Shown here: in pieces, positions 47,646-59,719 of the stretch
Position numbering within the stretch: the first letter of the stretch is position 1
Layout of the letters: the number at the start of each line of letters is the position of its first letter
DNA from: Dasypus novemcinctus
Taxonomy: Eukaryota; Chordata; Mammalia; Cingulata; Dasypodidae
Assembly: GCF_030445035.2 (NCBI RefSeq)
Contig: NC_080678.1
Location: forward strand, 114,616,599 to 114,680,598
DNA length: 64,000 bases
Direction of reading: 5' to 3'
Translations under genes and position numbers: made by a program
The notes under the pieces: generated by a model
Told to the model about the DNA's origin: nothing
What the model saw: the letters and a program-made list of their open reading frames with translations, nothing else
Database searches by the model: none

Positions 47646-48775
47646 AAACATAAGGTCCTCAAGATTCATCCATGTTATCCCATGTATTTGTACTGTATTT
47701 CTTCTTATAGCTGAGTAGTATTCCATTGTATGTATATACCACATTTTATTTATCCATTCATCTGTTGATGGGCATTTGGGTTGATTCTAACTTTTGACAA
47801 TAGTGAATAATGCTGCTATGAACTTTGGTATGCATATATCTGTTTGTGTCCCTGTTTTCAGTTCTTCTGGATATATACCCAGCAATGGGATTGCTGGGTC
47901 ATATGGCATATCTATAGCTAGTTTTTTTAGAAATCACCTGTTGGAGAAAATACGGCTCTTACTGAGACATGGAGACTGATTGACCATAAGCAAAGAATTT
48001 ATTTACTGAGAAACTCTCCCAATGGAGGGAATCTGAATAACAGATTTCAATCTCCCCACCAGCATGGTGGGGGTCTGAAGAGAGACTTCAGCCCACTCCT
48101 GGAAAGGGGGAACTTGAGTTTATACAGAACTTTCCTAGGCAGAGAAATGATAGTTAGTGGGAGGGGGGTTGAGGCTGTCTATGGCTTCTTGGAAAGCTGC
48201 CAGAGCAAATGTTTCTTTTGATCTGTAGGGTTTTAAAAGGGTCTGTAAATAGTGAAGGTTTCTGTCTCCATCTCCCTCTGATATGCAGTTAGAGGTAGTA
48301 AAGATCTCCCTCTCCCTCTGATGTGCAGATGGTGAAGATCTCTATCTCCCTTTACTCCTGTCCTTACTGGGTTCCTTTGTTTAACCTGTGGGAAAGTGCC
48401 ACAGGGGGGAGGGGGTTTACCTTTTTCCCAGTGCATATCAGGGGAAACAGGTACAGCTTGTTAATTATTGCAAACTAACATCGCCAAACTATCCTGCAGA
48501 ATGGCAGGATCCTTCTGCATTCCCGCCAACAGTGAATGAGTGTTGCCATTCCTCCACATCCTCTCCAGCACTTATAGTCTTCTTTTTTTTGATAGCTGTC
48601 ACTCTTATGGGAGTAAGATGGTATCTCGCAGTTTTGATTTGCATTTCCCTGATAGCTAGTGATTTTGAGCATTTTTTCATGTGCATTTTAGCTGTTTGTG
48701 TTTCTTCTTTGGCGAAGCATCTGTTCAAATCTCTTGCTCATTTTTAAATGGGTCTTTTGTCTTTTTATTTTCATC
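47646..48775 (-). mobile_element. L1 ORF2 3' end, antisense, split by a solo LTR
   Basis: The sequence matches the antisense of the last 600 bases of ORF2, interrupted at 47939-48480 by an LTR. It adjoins sense 3' UTR at about 48775, the structure left by twin priming (5' inversion). Confidence 0.72.
47934..48485 (-). mobile_element. Solo LTR, 542 bp, with 5-bp duplication
   Basis: The body 47939-48480 begins TGTTGGAGAAAATACG and ends CAAACTAACA. Flanks are TCACC (47934-47938) and TCGCC (48481-48485); the one difference is a CpG change. Read on minus it has CTGTATAAAC and AGTAAATAAATTC (AATAAA), so orientation is minus. Imperfect repeats built on ATCTCCCTCTGATRTGCAG lie at about 48257-48350. 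Five-base duplication suggests a class I or III ERV. Confidence 0.82.
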
Positions 48776-50475
48776 TTTAAACCTATCACTACTATTACAT
48801 TTTCCTATTAATTGAATTTGGCAATATATTAGAATTTATTGTTGAAGAAGTTTTGGACCTCAGAGGGGTTCAACTATGGCAGGGGAGGCATGCTGGTGTA
48901 GGGTATTATTGATGGGGAACACATGGTTGGGAGGAAGTTCTAGAGGGCATGTATATAGGGTACATAAAAATGTTCGGATATGTCTTGGGTATTTTCATAG
49001 TAGTTAGAGTTACAAACGACAACTGAGGGAGTGCTGAGTTCCCAGCCAGAGGAGCTCTGTCACATTCCCCAATGGAATAGCAACAGTTCTTCAAGAGCAA
49101 GGGCAAAGACCAGTAAAGAAGGATCCTCCAATGATGAGCCCTTGATACTGATGACTATGCTTATGAGCCTGTGTGCCTGAAAGTTCTATGAGGCCTAGAG
49201 CTGCAGGGTGCCTAGAAGTTATCTCCTGAGAGCCTCCATGTTGCTCAAATGTGGCCACTCTCTAAGTCAAACTGAGCATGTAAATGCATTACCATCCCCC
49301 CAGCATGGGACATGACTCCCAGAGATGAGCCTCCCTGGTGCTAAGGGATTACTACCAATCACTAACTGGTGATGCAACTAGGAAAAGACTTTGATTAAAA
49401 GGGGGAAATGGTAAAGACAAATGAATTTATATGGCTAAGAGACTTCAAAAAAGAGTCATGAGGCCATCATAGAGGTTGAAATTAATCATGCCTCATCAGG
49501 ATCCCAGAGACAGCCAAAGTAGATACAACCCCAGGCACTGGTGCTCCTGAGGGCTATGGAGACACACAGGCTCTACAATCATGGCAGTTGGCTCTGGAGT
49601 TCAGCTCTTTGTCAGTGGGCCCTACTTTGGAATTTGTGTTCCTGAGTGTGATGGACTTGGACCCAGATTCAGATGGGACCTCTCTACACATGCCTCTTCT
49701 ATCACTTTTACTGGACCTGTGGTTGGTGCTGGGGTTGGTGTATACCCAGGAGATTTCAATCTCTGGACCTGCCATGTGCCACCTGGGCCCTGAGCCTCAG
49801 CAGAGTTGCAGCTCCTATTCTCCGGTTTGTTGGACTTGCACAGGTCAGCTAATAGGGAGGTGAAGATGGTCAGCTACCACACCAGGGAACCAAGAGTGCC
49901 TATAACTCCAAGCAGGAGAATTGTGTCCATCAGCCATGTGGGATCTAAGCCCCCTCCTGATATAGAGGTGGAGTGGACATCAACAACTCAGCATCCACAG
50001 GATGGAGGAATAAAATATGGATTAGATTTAACTTACTGTATTCTACTATAGAACTATTGTGACTAGTAATGGAAGAAACTGTAGCACTGATCTGGAAAAG
50101 GGGCCCTGCTGAGGGCAGGGAGAGGGAAGAAGAGATGAGATGTGGGGGCATTTTTGGGACTTGGAGTTGTCCTGAATGATATTGCAGGGACAGATGCTGG
50201 ACATTATATATCCTGCCATAACCCATTGAATGGACTGGGGGAGAGTGTAAACTACAATGTGAACTATAATCCATGTGGTGCAACAGTGTTCCAAAATGTA
50301 TTCACCAAATGCAATGAATGTGCCACAATGATAAAAGAGGTTTTGATGTGGGAGGAGTGGGGCGGTGGGGTGTTGGGTATGTGGTAACATGTTATATTTT
50401 TTAATGTAACATTTTTTGAAATCCATGTATCTTTTTTTAAAAAGACAATTTAATTTTAAAAATTTAAAAAAAAAA
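48776..50475 (+). mobile_element. L1 3' UTR, sense, to poly-A
   Basis: Noncoding, collinear with the distal two thirds of the long L1 3' UTR, ending in an A-run (50466-50475). It forms the 3' part of the inverted L1 above. Confidence 0.8.
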
Positions 50476-50790
50476 CACCGTAATGAGATATCATCTCACA
50501 CACATACACACACAAAAGCATAATAAAGATAAAAAGAATTGAATCAACCTTGCATCCTCAGATAAACCCAATTTGGATAATGTGTATTTTCCTTTACATA
50601 TAATGCTGGATTCTATATAATAATATATATTTTAAAGATGCCAAGTCTTTATTCCTCAGTAATATTGACCTATAATTTTCTTTTTCTATCCTGTCTGGTT
50701 TTTCTAGTATGGTAAATTTGACATTATGATCTAATTTTGATAGACTCCCACAGTTTGCTTTGAATTCTAATTAAAATTCCAATTTTGTTA
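50476..50790. mobile_element. Old L1 fragments and AT-rich sequence
   Basis: TAATGAGATATCATCTCACAC at the left resembles sense ORF2; the following 200 bases resemble antisense L1 reverse transcriptase (GACCTATAATTTTCTTTTTC). A (CA)n run lies near 50495-50510. Boundaries are approximate. Confidence 0.45.
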
Positions 50791-52410
50791 ATGAAAAAAG
50801 TAATAATAATAAAACTGCTTTTAAGACAAAATGAAAAATGTAAGACACTGGGGGAATAAATGGAATAAAATGCCACTATACACACAGGACAACAGATCTT
50901 ACAGTGATGAATGAAAAAACATCAAAAATTTTTAATATTCTTTATTTTTTTAATATTCCAATTTTTTATTTTAGTTTTACTTTTTCTAAATTATTACGTA
51001 TTTTATTTCTTATGTTTAAACCTATCATTATTATTTCATTTCACTATTAATTGTATTTCATGATCTTGGCTTCATTTTTGAAGAAGTTTTGGACCACAAA
51101 AGGGTCACAACTGTGGCAGGGGAGGATCATTGGTATGGGCTTCAGTGATAGGGGACACATGGAAGGAAGTTCACCTGGGCAAACCTATAAGGTACATAAA
51201 TATGTTCAAATGTTCATGGGGCATTGTCACAGTTGGTGGAGATTCACACAATAACCCAAAGAATATTGAATTCCCATCCTGGGAGCTCTGCCATATTCTC
51301 TAATGGAACATCACTGATCCCCGAAGTGCAGGGCAATGACTAGTAAAGAAGGATGGTCCATTGATGGACCCTTGATACTGACAATTATGCTTATGAGACT
51401 TTGCTCTTAAATTGCAACTTAGCCTAGTGCTACAGGGTGCCTAAGAGTTCCCTCCTGTGAGCCACCTTGTTGCTACAATGTGGCCTCTCTAAGTCAAACT
51501 CAGCATAAAAATGCTTTATTTTCCTCCAAGCATGAGCTATGACTCCCAAGGATGAGCATCCCTGGCACCAAGGGATTACTACCAAGCACCCAAAAGCAAT
51601 GGAACTGGAAAAAGACCTTGAATAAAAGGGGGAATAAGGTTAAAATCATGTCCTTTTTCAAGCAGATTTATGAGCAGATTTCTATCAAGTAAGTCTTTTT
51701 CTTTTCTGCCTAATCATCCTAATACTTAAACGCATCAGGGAATAGCTCTGCTGGAAAAGCATTTATTCCATGCATGACATCCCTGTCTATGCACTCAAGG
51801 TTCAAAATATGAAAACCTGTTCTGTGTGTGTTTGAATAAAAACCATAAATAAATGTTTTCTTTAAACAAAAAAAAAAGGGGGGGGAGTAAAGACAAATGA
51901 GTTTATATGACTAGGAAACTTCGATGTGAGTCGGGAAGTCATTCCAGAGGTAATGCTTACATAAGTCTCAGTAGGAGCTCATAGATTGACAAAGTAGATA
52001 CTACCCCAAATAGTGGGGCTCCTGAGTGCTATGGAGACACCCAGGGCCGGCCTACTGTCACAGCAGATAGCTCCAGAGTTTGGTCCCTTGCCAGTGAGCC
52101 CTATTTTGGAGTTTGTGCTCCCCAGTGTGACAGAGTTTGACTCAGGTGTGACTCTCTACACATACCTCCACCATCCCATTTTATTTGAATCTATATTTGG
52201 TGCTAGAGTTCTTAGATGTATGTCCAAGAGATTTGAATCTTTGGGCTGCCCATGTACCAGCTAGGACCTGAGCCTCAGCGGAGTTTCAACGCTTACTCTC
52301 CAGTTTATTGGACTCACTCAGGACAACTAACGAGAAGGTGAGGATGAATAACCACCATGCCAAGGAAATGAGAGAGTCTACAGTTGTAACCAAGAGAGTC
52401 CCATCCATCA
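50791..52410 (+). mobile_element. L1 3' UTR fragment, sense
   Basis: Collinear with the L1 3' UTR (GAAGAAGTTTTGGACCACA; CCAAGGGATTACTACCAA) and truncated at both ends. A poly-A-tailed insertion interrupts it near 51640-51873. Confidence 0.75.
51636..51876 (+). other. Candidate retrocopy of an unknown mRNA 3' end
   Basis: This block is absent from other copies of the same L1 3' UTR. It carries two polyadenylation signals (AATAAA near 51835 and 51847) and a 10-base A-run at 51868-51877. Left and right flanks share an AAAAGGGGG-type stretch, an imperfect duplication. The source gene is not recognised. Confidence 0.5.
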
Positions 52411-52619
52411 ATAGGCAAGATGGTGGCAGAGTAAGGCACTCCTAGAGTCAGCTTCTGCTACAGGAGAGTTAGTAAACACCCAGAGCTATCTGGAGCTAGC
52501 TGAAACACCTATCTGGGGCTTCCAGGAGACCAGAAGAGCATTCTGCAACATCCTGGAAAGAATGGAAAGAGGAGACTGCCCATCTGCAGAGAAGACTCAT
52601 AAGTAGAGACCTCAATGCC

Positions 52620-53395
52620 AAGGAGGGCAGTGCCCATCCTCTACTGGAGGCTCAAGCCGCCTTGGGATCTGTTCTGGGACTGGAATTGAAAGCTCCATTT
52701 CCCAAAAACAGGGGAACAAGAGACGGTTTTTCAACAACTTCAGCTACTTATGAGTAAATTCACTAGGCTAAAGTATAATCCTGAGAAAGCTAAAGTTTGA
52801 ATCTGTCCAAGTCAGAAAGAGGCCAGTAGCCACCATCTTAACTCCATGCCTGGCATTAGGAGAAGTGGGGCAGAATGAAAATCACAGTGCTGGTAGGGAC
52901 TGGCTTCTTTCCATCTAGATCAGTTCGCCGCTCTAGCATAAGACCAAACCCCACCTGGAATCCAGGGGGACCTGTGCCAGCCTCTCCAGGAAATTACCGG
53001 TCAAGCCACAGAGGCCAGTGATCATCCTACTTTGGCAGCACAAACTGTCCCAGGAGCTATTCTGTGGCTGGAATTTGAAGCTCCATTTCCCTAAAACAGG
53101 GGAGGAGGAGATGGTTGGACACTGATTTCAGCTACTGATTGGCAGATTTGACTGGCTAAAGTATAACCCTAAGAATAGATAAAGTTTGAACTTGTCCAGG
53201 TCAAAAAGAGGCTGGTACTTGCCATTTTGACTCCGACCCCAGCATGAGGGAAAGCTGGGCTGACAGAAAATCACAGTGAGGGTAGGAACCAGTTTCTTTC
53301 ACCCAGATCAGCCTACAGCCCTAGCCTAGGCATCAGCCCCACCCCTAGCAGGGAGAAGGCTGGCAGGCCCTGCACCAGCCTATGCAGGAAACTGC
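52620..53395 (+). repeat. Two tandem monomer-like units in L1 5' UTR
   Basis: Units of about 388 bp start near 52620 and 53007. Shared landmarks include TGGAATTTGAAGCTCCATTT-like, AGGCTAAAGTATAA, AAAATCACAGTG and CCAGCCT. Tandem promoter monomers are known in rodent L1 5' UTRs. Confidence 0.75.
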
Positions 53396-53902
53396 AGGTA
53401 CATTTGATTGGCACAGACTGAATAATCAGAAATCTATCAGGGCAACTGCAGTCGTCTTGGACCCACACTGCTTAGATTGCTGCCCACAGCTGCAGCTTCA
53501 TCACCACCCCAGGCAGGGGAGAAAAGGACAAGAAGGACATCAGTCTCTCTGGGTAACTAGAGTATAGGCCTAAACAACTTGAATTATTCCACACAGCTGT
53601 GACCCCATCCCTACCCCTGGAAAAGGAGAAAATTGGGAGAAGCTTCATCAGTCCCTGGGGTAATGAGGGCAGCTTGAGCCCCCACAGCTTATAACACCAA
53701 CTACATCCTTGGTTTCTACTGCACAATCAGCAAGGGAGAAAGGACAAGAAGCCCTAAACTAAAGAGAAAAACTGCATCGAGAATAATTACTCTAGTAAGC
53801 CAGGTGCAAAGACATCACCAAAAAAATTACATCCACACCAAGAAAAAGGAAGTTATTGCACAGTTAAAGGAATAAGTTAAGCCTCCAGATGACATAAAGG
53901 AG

Positions 53903-54277
53903 TTGAGACAACTAATCATAGATGTTCAAACAAATCTCCTTAATAAATTCAATGAGATGGCAAAAGAGATTAAGGATATTAAGAAGACATTGGATGAGCA
54001 CAAAGAAGAATTTGAAAGCATACATAGAAAAATAGCAGATCTTATGGGAATGAAAGGCACAATAAATGAAATTTTAAAAAAACTGGAATCATATAACAGC
54101 ATATTTGAAGAGGCAGAAGAAAGCATTGGTGAGCTTGAAGAAATGGCCTCTGAAAGTGAACATACAAAAGAACAGTGTGCTATATCATTGGGTGGAGACA
54201 CATACAATGAGTGTATAAGTGTACCCACATCCTGGGGAGACCTGATGTTCCCAAATAGAGGGAATTGTGTCTCTTGA
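53903..54277 (+). pseudogene. Truncated L1 ORF1 with 3' UTR-encoded tail
   Basis: A 124-codon frame. Residues 1-90 are an ORF1 coiled-coil segment (for example FNEMAKEIKDIKKTLDEHKE). From residue 91 the frame reads through L1 3' UTR and stops at 54275-54277. RRM and C-terminal domain are missing, so it could at most be a coiled-coil fragment. The Met at 53903 may lie inside the original ORF1, since upstream sequence is also ORF1-like. Confidence 0.65.
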
Positions 54278-56689
54278 GAGAATTGGTGGCTCCCAATTAG
54301 TTAGGGCAGTCTACTATGCCAAGCCCTCAGCATTGTTGCAGTATTTATAAATCTGGTCCCTCAAGTAGTGAAGATTAATTGTCACTGTGGGCCCTGAGGG
54401 GAGGGGGAGAGAGGTATAGAATAGACGGAAGCAGGGCAACTAGGGGGCAATGGAAGTGCTCCACAAGATCATACAATGATGGAGATAGGACATGTTAACT
54501 TACACCAAAAGTGTATAAAAGTTTATAAACTAAAATGTAAGCCATAATGTAAAACATAAGGAAGCTAAAAATTTAGAAATTTGTACAGTCTAAGAATATA
54601 AACCAAAATGTAAACCATAATGTAAACCATAATGTTTGAAAGCTATATTTCAATATCTGTACATCAGCTGCAGCAAATATAACATGAACATGTAAAAAGA
54701 TCATTGCTGGGGAAAGGGGAAAAGGGTTTGATGTTGGGTATATGGGAGTTCCCTATCTTGTGTATGAGAGTTACTGTGATCTAAAACTTTTTCTAAAAAT
54801 TAGAAAAATAAAGAAAGGATATAGACACTGAGGAAGAAATGAAAGAAAGTGCCTTGCCACTGTACATACAGAGCAACACCTATTACAATGATAAAAGGCA
54901 AAATGTTTGAAACAAAGTTTTATAATATTTTACATTTATTAATACACCAATTCATTTTTACTTTAGTATTTCTAAATTATTATGTATTCTATTTCTAAGC
55001 TTTAAACCCATCACTGTATTTCAATTTCCTATTAATTGAATTTGGCAATATATTAGGTTTCATTGCTGAAGAAAATTTGGACCACAGAGAGGTTCAACTA
55101 TCGCAGTGGAGGAACACTGCTGTGGGATGTTATTGATGGGGGGCACATGAGTGAGGGGGAGTTCTCCAGGGCATGTATATAGGGGACATAAAAATGTTCT
55201 GATACATGTTGGATATTTTTATAGAAGTTACAGTTACAAACATCAACAGAGGGAGTACTGAGTTCCTACCCAGGGGAGCTCTGTCACATTCCCCAATGGA
55301 ACAGCAACAATCCCCCAAGTGTAACAGCAAAGACCAACAAGGAAGGATGGTCCAATAATGAGCCCTTTATACTGATGACTATGCTTATGAACCTGTGTGC
55401 CTGAAATATGAACTGGCTTAGAGCTGCAGGGTACCTAAGAGTTACCTCATGAAAGCCTCGATGCTGCATAAATGTGGCCACTCTCTAAGCCAAACTCAGC
55501 ATGTAAATGCATTGCCTTCCCCCCAGCATGGGACATGACTCCTGGGGATGAGCCTCCCTGGCCCCGAGGGATTACAACCAATCACTAACTGCTGATGCAA
55601 CTAGAAAGAGACCTTGAATAAAAGGGTCAACTCAGACCAGCAGAATATCTCAGCCCAAATGTATGATCCAGTGTTAAAAATGACTTTTTGACCTTGAATA
55701 AAAGGAGGAATTGGCAAACACAAATGAGTTTATATGGCTAAGAGTCTTCAAAAACGAGTTGGGAGGTCATCAGAGGGGTCACACTTATGCACACCTCAGC
55801 AGGACCCCAGAGAGAGCCAAAGTAGATGCAACCCTAGGTGCTGGTTCTCCTGAAGGCTATGGAGATCCACAGGGTATATGGTCATGGCAGATTGATTTGG
55901 AGTTCTGTGCCATGTCAGAGGGCCCTACTTTGGACTTTGTGCTCCTGAGTGTGATAGAGCTGGACTCAGATGTAACCTTCCTACACATGCCTCTTCTGTC
56001 ACTTTTACTGAAACTGTGGTTGGTGCTAGGGATGGTGCATGCTTAGGGGTCTGGACTGCCCATGTGCCAGCTGGGCCTTGAGCCTCAGTAGAGTTGGGAC
56101 TCCTACTCTTTGTTTCTTTGGACTTACCCAGGCCAGCTAACAGAGAGATGAAGATGGTAAACACCACACCAGGGAATCAAAAGTGCCAACAACTGCAACC
56201 AGAGGAATTGCATTCATCATTCATGGAACCTAAGCCCCCTTTTGATCTAGAGGTGGAATGGACATCACTATCCCAGGGTCCACAGGATGGAGGAATAAAA
56301 TATGGATTAGAGTGGGCTTACTGACATTTTACTATAAAACTATTGTGACTAGTAATAGAAGAAATTGTAGCATTGAGGTGGAGAATGAGACCACGGTAGT
56401 TGCTGAGGGCAGGGAGAGGGAAGAAGGGATGTGATGTGGGGGCATTTTGGGGACTTTGAGTTGTCCTAAATGATACTGCAGGATCAGATGCTGGGCTTTA
56501 TATATCCTGCCATAACCTTCTGAATGTATGGGGGGAGAGTGTGAACTACACGTAAACTATTATGTATGTGGTGTAGCAGTGCTCCAAAATGTGTTCAACG
56601 AAGTGCGATGAGTGTGCCACAATGATGGAGGAGGTTGTTGGTGTGGGAGGAGTGGGGTGCAGGAGTCGGGGGTATACGGGAACCTCTTA

Positions 56690-56877
56690 TATTTTTTAAT
56701 GTAACTTTATTTTGTGTGATGTATATATCTTCAAAAATATATAATTTACAAAAATGATGGGGTGGGGGTGGGGAGTGGGGTATATGGGAACCTCATGTTT
56801 TTTAAAATATTTTTTAATGTAGTGTTCTTTGTAATCTATTAACTTTAATTTAAAAAGTGTAAAAATAAATAAAACAA
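56690..56877 (+). repeat. Duplicated L1 3' terminal segment
   Basis: The terminal phrase (ATA-GGGAACCTC-TAT-TTTTTAATGTA) occurs near 56676-56706 and again near 56781-56824, so the last 100 or so bases appear twice before the tail. Confidence 0.7.
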
Positions 56878-58185
56878 AATGGATCAAGGACCTAAATATA
56901 AAAGAGACAACTATAAAGCTCCTAGAAGAAAATGTTGAGAAACATCTTTAAGATCTTGTGGTAGGGAAACGGACTTTGGCCCAGTGGTTAGGGCGTCAGT
57001 CTACCACATGGGAGGTCCGCGGTTCAAACCCCGGGCCTCCTTGACCCGTGTGGAGCTGGCCACGCGCAGTGCTGATGCGAGCAAGGAGTGCCCTGCCACC
57101 CAAGGGTGTCCCCCGTGTGGGGGAGCCTCACGCGCAAGGAGTGCGCCCGTGAGGAAAGCCGCCCAGCGTGAAAAGAAAGAGCAGCCTGCCCAGGAATGGC
57201 GCCGCCCACACTTCCCGTGCTGCGGACGACAACAGAAGCGGACAAAGAAACAAGACGCAGCGAATAGACACCAAGAACAGACAACCAGGGGAGGGGGGGA
57301 ATCAAATAAATAAATAAATCTTTTAAAAAAAAAAAAAGATCTTGTGGTAGGTAATATTTTCTTAATCTTATACCGATAGCACAAACAATGAAAGAGAAAA
57401 TTGATAAATGGGACCTCCTCAAAATTAAACACTTTGTCCTTATAGGACTTTGTCAAAAGGGTGAAAAGGCAGCTGAATCAATGGGGGTAAATATTTGGCA
57501 ATCACATATCTGATAAGGGTTTAATATCCATGATATATAGAGGTCATACAACTCAACAATAAAAAGTCAGACTGCCTGATTAAAAAATGGGCAAAAGAGT
57601 TCAAAAGACAATTGTCCAAAGAAGAAATACAAATGGTGAAGAAACACATGAAAAATGTTCAACATCACTAGCAATTAGGGAAATGCAAATCAATACTACG
57701 AGATATTATTTCACACCTGCTAGACTGGCCACTAGTAAAAGTTGGAAAAGTGTAAGTGTTGGAGGTAGGAACACTTATTCACTGTTGGTTAGAATGTAGA
57801 ATGGTACAGCCACTGTGGAGGACAGTTGGGCATTTTCTAAGGATGTCGAATATAGACTACTTACCATGTGACCTGGATATACCATTACTAGGTATATAGC
57901 CAGAAGAACTGAGAGCAGTGTAACGAACAGACTTCTGCACACCCATCATTATTCACGATTGTTAAAAGCTGGAAACAACCCAGGTATCCATCAACTGATG
58001 AATGGGTAAACCAATTGTGGTGTATTCTCCCAATGGAATAGTATGCAACCATAAGAAGAAATGTGGAAGCATGACAACATGGATTAACCTGGAGGACATT
58101 ATGTTGGGTGAAGCAAGCCAGATACAAAAGAACAAATACTGTTTGATTGTGCTATTATGAACTGAATATATAATGTAAAATTATG
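56878..58185 (+). pseudogene. Old L1 ORF2 C-terminal part
   Basis: ATGGATCAAGGACCTAAATA opens a degenerate ORF2 C-terminal region, interrupted by a DAS SINE and continuing (AAATGGGCAAAAGAGTTCAA; CAACCCAGGTATCCATCAAC) to about 58185. Stops throughout. Confidence 0.75.
56950..57351 (+). mobile_element. DAS-type SINE with 16-bp duplication
   Basis: AAGATCTTGTGGTAGG at 56950-56965 and 57336-57351 bounds 56966-57335. The head has A box TGGCCCAGTGGT and B box GGTTCAAACCC; the tail is (AAAT)n plus poly-A. It is about 370 bp and close to the copy at 17949, with intact promoter boxes and an exact duplication, hence fairly young. Confidence 0.93.
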
Positions 58186-59500
58186 GAGTGACGCCTTCTC
58201 CCAGGGGCTCCAGGCACCCTCTGCCTGCCCCTTCTCCCCCAGCAGCTGGGATCCTAGGCCCTCCCTTCAACAACACGTGCTCGCACCCGGAGCCCCTGCA
58301 CGCCGGCTTTGCGCTCCCTCCCTCAGCAAACACTTCAGCCCTGGACGAACCCCACGTCCCCCTGGGAAGCTGCGTGGAGGAGAAAGGCCCCAAAGGACCA
58401 GCCGGCCCCGCGGGGCGGCCCCACCACTGACTTCAAGAAGCCCAGCGCCGCTGACATCCGACGCCACGGTGTGGGCACGGCTGGTCCCGGGCCCGAGGCT
58501 CCTGGTCTGATAAGGGCTGAGCGCGGGGCTCCCCTCCTCCGCGCACAGGGCACTTCCCCGCCGCCCGCAGCCAGAGCAGGCGGTGGTCTCAGTGCTGAGC
58601 GGGCGGATGTGAAAGAAGAGCCCGTGCCCCGTCACTGCACCCCCAGCCCAGAGCCAGCTCCAGGCCGGGGGACTCAGAGGGACCCCGGCCCCCCTCCCTG
58701 CCGGCTTGAAACGCGGCGTGGCCCCGCAGCCCTGTCAGCGCCTGGCCCTGGCCCGGGGGCGCTGAGCAGTTGGGTCCCCACAGCTCCGCCTCCAAGCCAG
58801 GAGAGTCGCAGCTGGACCCTGGGGCGCGGGTTGCACCAGCCCGGGCGGGGCTTTCTCTCCAGGAGAAAGGGCCCCTCAGGACAGGCGGGGGCTCCCAGAG
58901 CCCCTCCCGCTCCCCCAGCCGGCTTTCCCTCCCCACCCCTCCAGAGGCAGCCCCAAGGGAGAGTCTGGAGACCCACGGAGCCCGTGGCTGGCCCCGCCTC
59001 CCTCACTGCCTGCTGCATGCCCTCGGCGCTGGCCCCTCCTGCAGGGCCTCGGTTTCCCCCTGGAGCTGGTCAGGGGAGGACCGCCTCCTGCTGGGCGAGG
59101 AGAGGGAGGCGTCCTCAGCCTGCGAGCACCCTCTGGGTTCCACTTGCGGCCCCGCAGAATTGACAGTAACAGGACCAGAGAGATGCCTGAGCCCAGCCTC
59201 TGCCTCCAGGCTCTGCTCCCAGACCGGGGTGGGGAGAGCAGGTGGGGGGCGAGGGAGTGCCGGGTCCTCATCCGCCAGCACCCAGACCCTTCTGGTAACA
59301 TGCTATTAAGGAAAAACGCAGCGATTTTGAGGGTCCTAGAGGCCCCCTGTGAGGGTCTGGGGGAAAGGGGCGCCTCGTTTAGCCCCTCCCACCCCGCACA
59401 GATCCTGTGACTCCCCCTTGCTGTTGTGAGCAGCCCCGCAGTGCTGCAGGTCACAAAGTGGCCACGTCAGCCTCATGGCCGTCGTAATAACCTGGCCCCG
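58186..59500. other. GC-rich, CpG-rich single-copy sequence
   Basis: Abrupt rise in G+C after L1. Several long frames overlap here on both strands (up to 284 codons), as expected in stop-poor GC-rich DNA; none shows a recognisable domain. It may be upstream regulatory sequence of the exon at 59720. Confidence 0.55.
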
Positions 59501-59719
59501 GGGCGGCGGAAGGGGGCGAGCAGGCAGTTGCGGCTGGTGCCCAGAGCCAGTCGCTGTCTTGCTTGGCGCGCTCCGTGGGTGCGTGGCGAGGTCGTGCGTG
59601 TCTAGGCTAGAGGCGCGGGCCGGCGGCCGCTGAGCACGCGCAGAGGCGGAGGTAGCGCTTGGAAGAGACTTTGGTGGACTTGCTGGGCCTGACTCCAGGC
59701 TTCCAGAGAGACCAGAAAG
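59480..59719 (+). promoter_or_regulatory. Probable CpG-rich promoter and 5' UTR of ANTXRL-like gene
   Basis: The 240 bases before the ATG are GC-rich with many CpGs (GGGCCGGCGGCCGC; GAGCACGCGCAGAGG) and no TATA box, as in many CpG-island promoters. The transcription start is not determinable by eye. Confidence 0.5.

Larger units (their letters stand above)
52411..56877 (+). mobile_element. Internally deleted L1: 5' UTR and partial ORF1 joined to 3' UTR
   Basis: Starts GGCAAGATGGTGGCAGAG, has a 5' UTR with two monomer-like units, then an ORF1 start and coiled coil (53903-54173). It then passes directly into the L1 3' UTR at about 54174, ending in an A-rich tail. The rest of ORF1 and all of ORF2 are missing. 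The junction ...AAAGAACAG/TGTGCTATAT matches an AG-type splice acceptor in the intact 3' UTR copy (TTTTGTTATAG/TGTG near 44785). Candidates are a spliced, reinserted L1 RNA, a HAL1-like half-L1, or a genomic deletion. Confidence 0.75.

Noticed and set aside
58309..59163. 284-codon plus frame in GC-rich DNA upstream of the ANTXRL-like exon
   Set aside because: Overlaps equally long frames on the other strand, is Pro/Ala/Gly-rich with no domain, and GC-rich DNA has few stops. Conservation would be needed to revive it.
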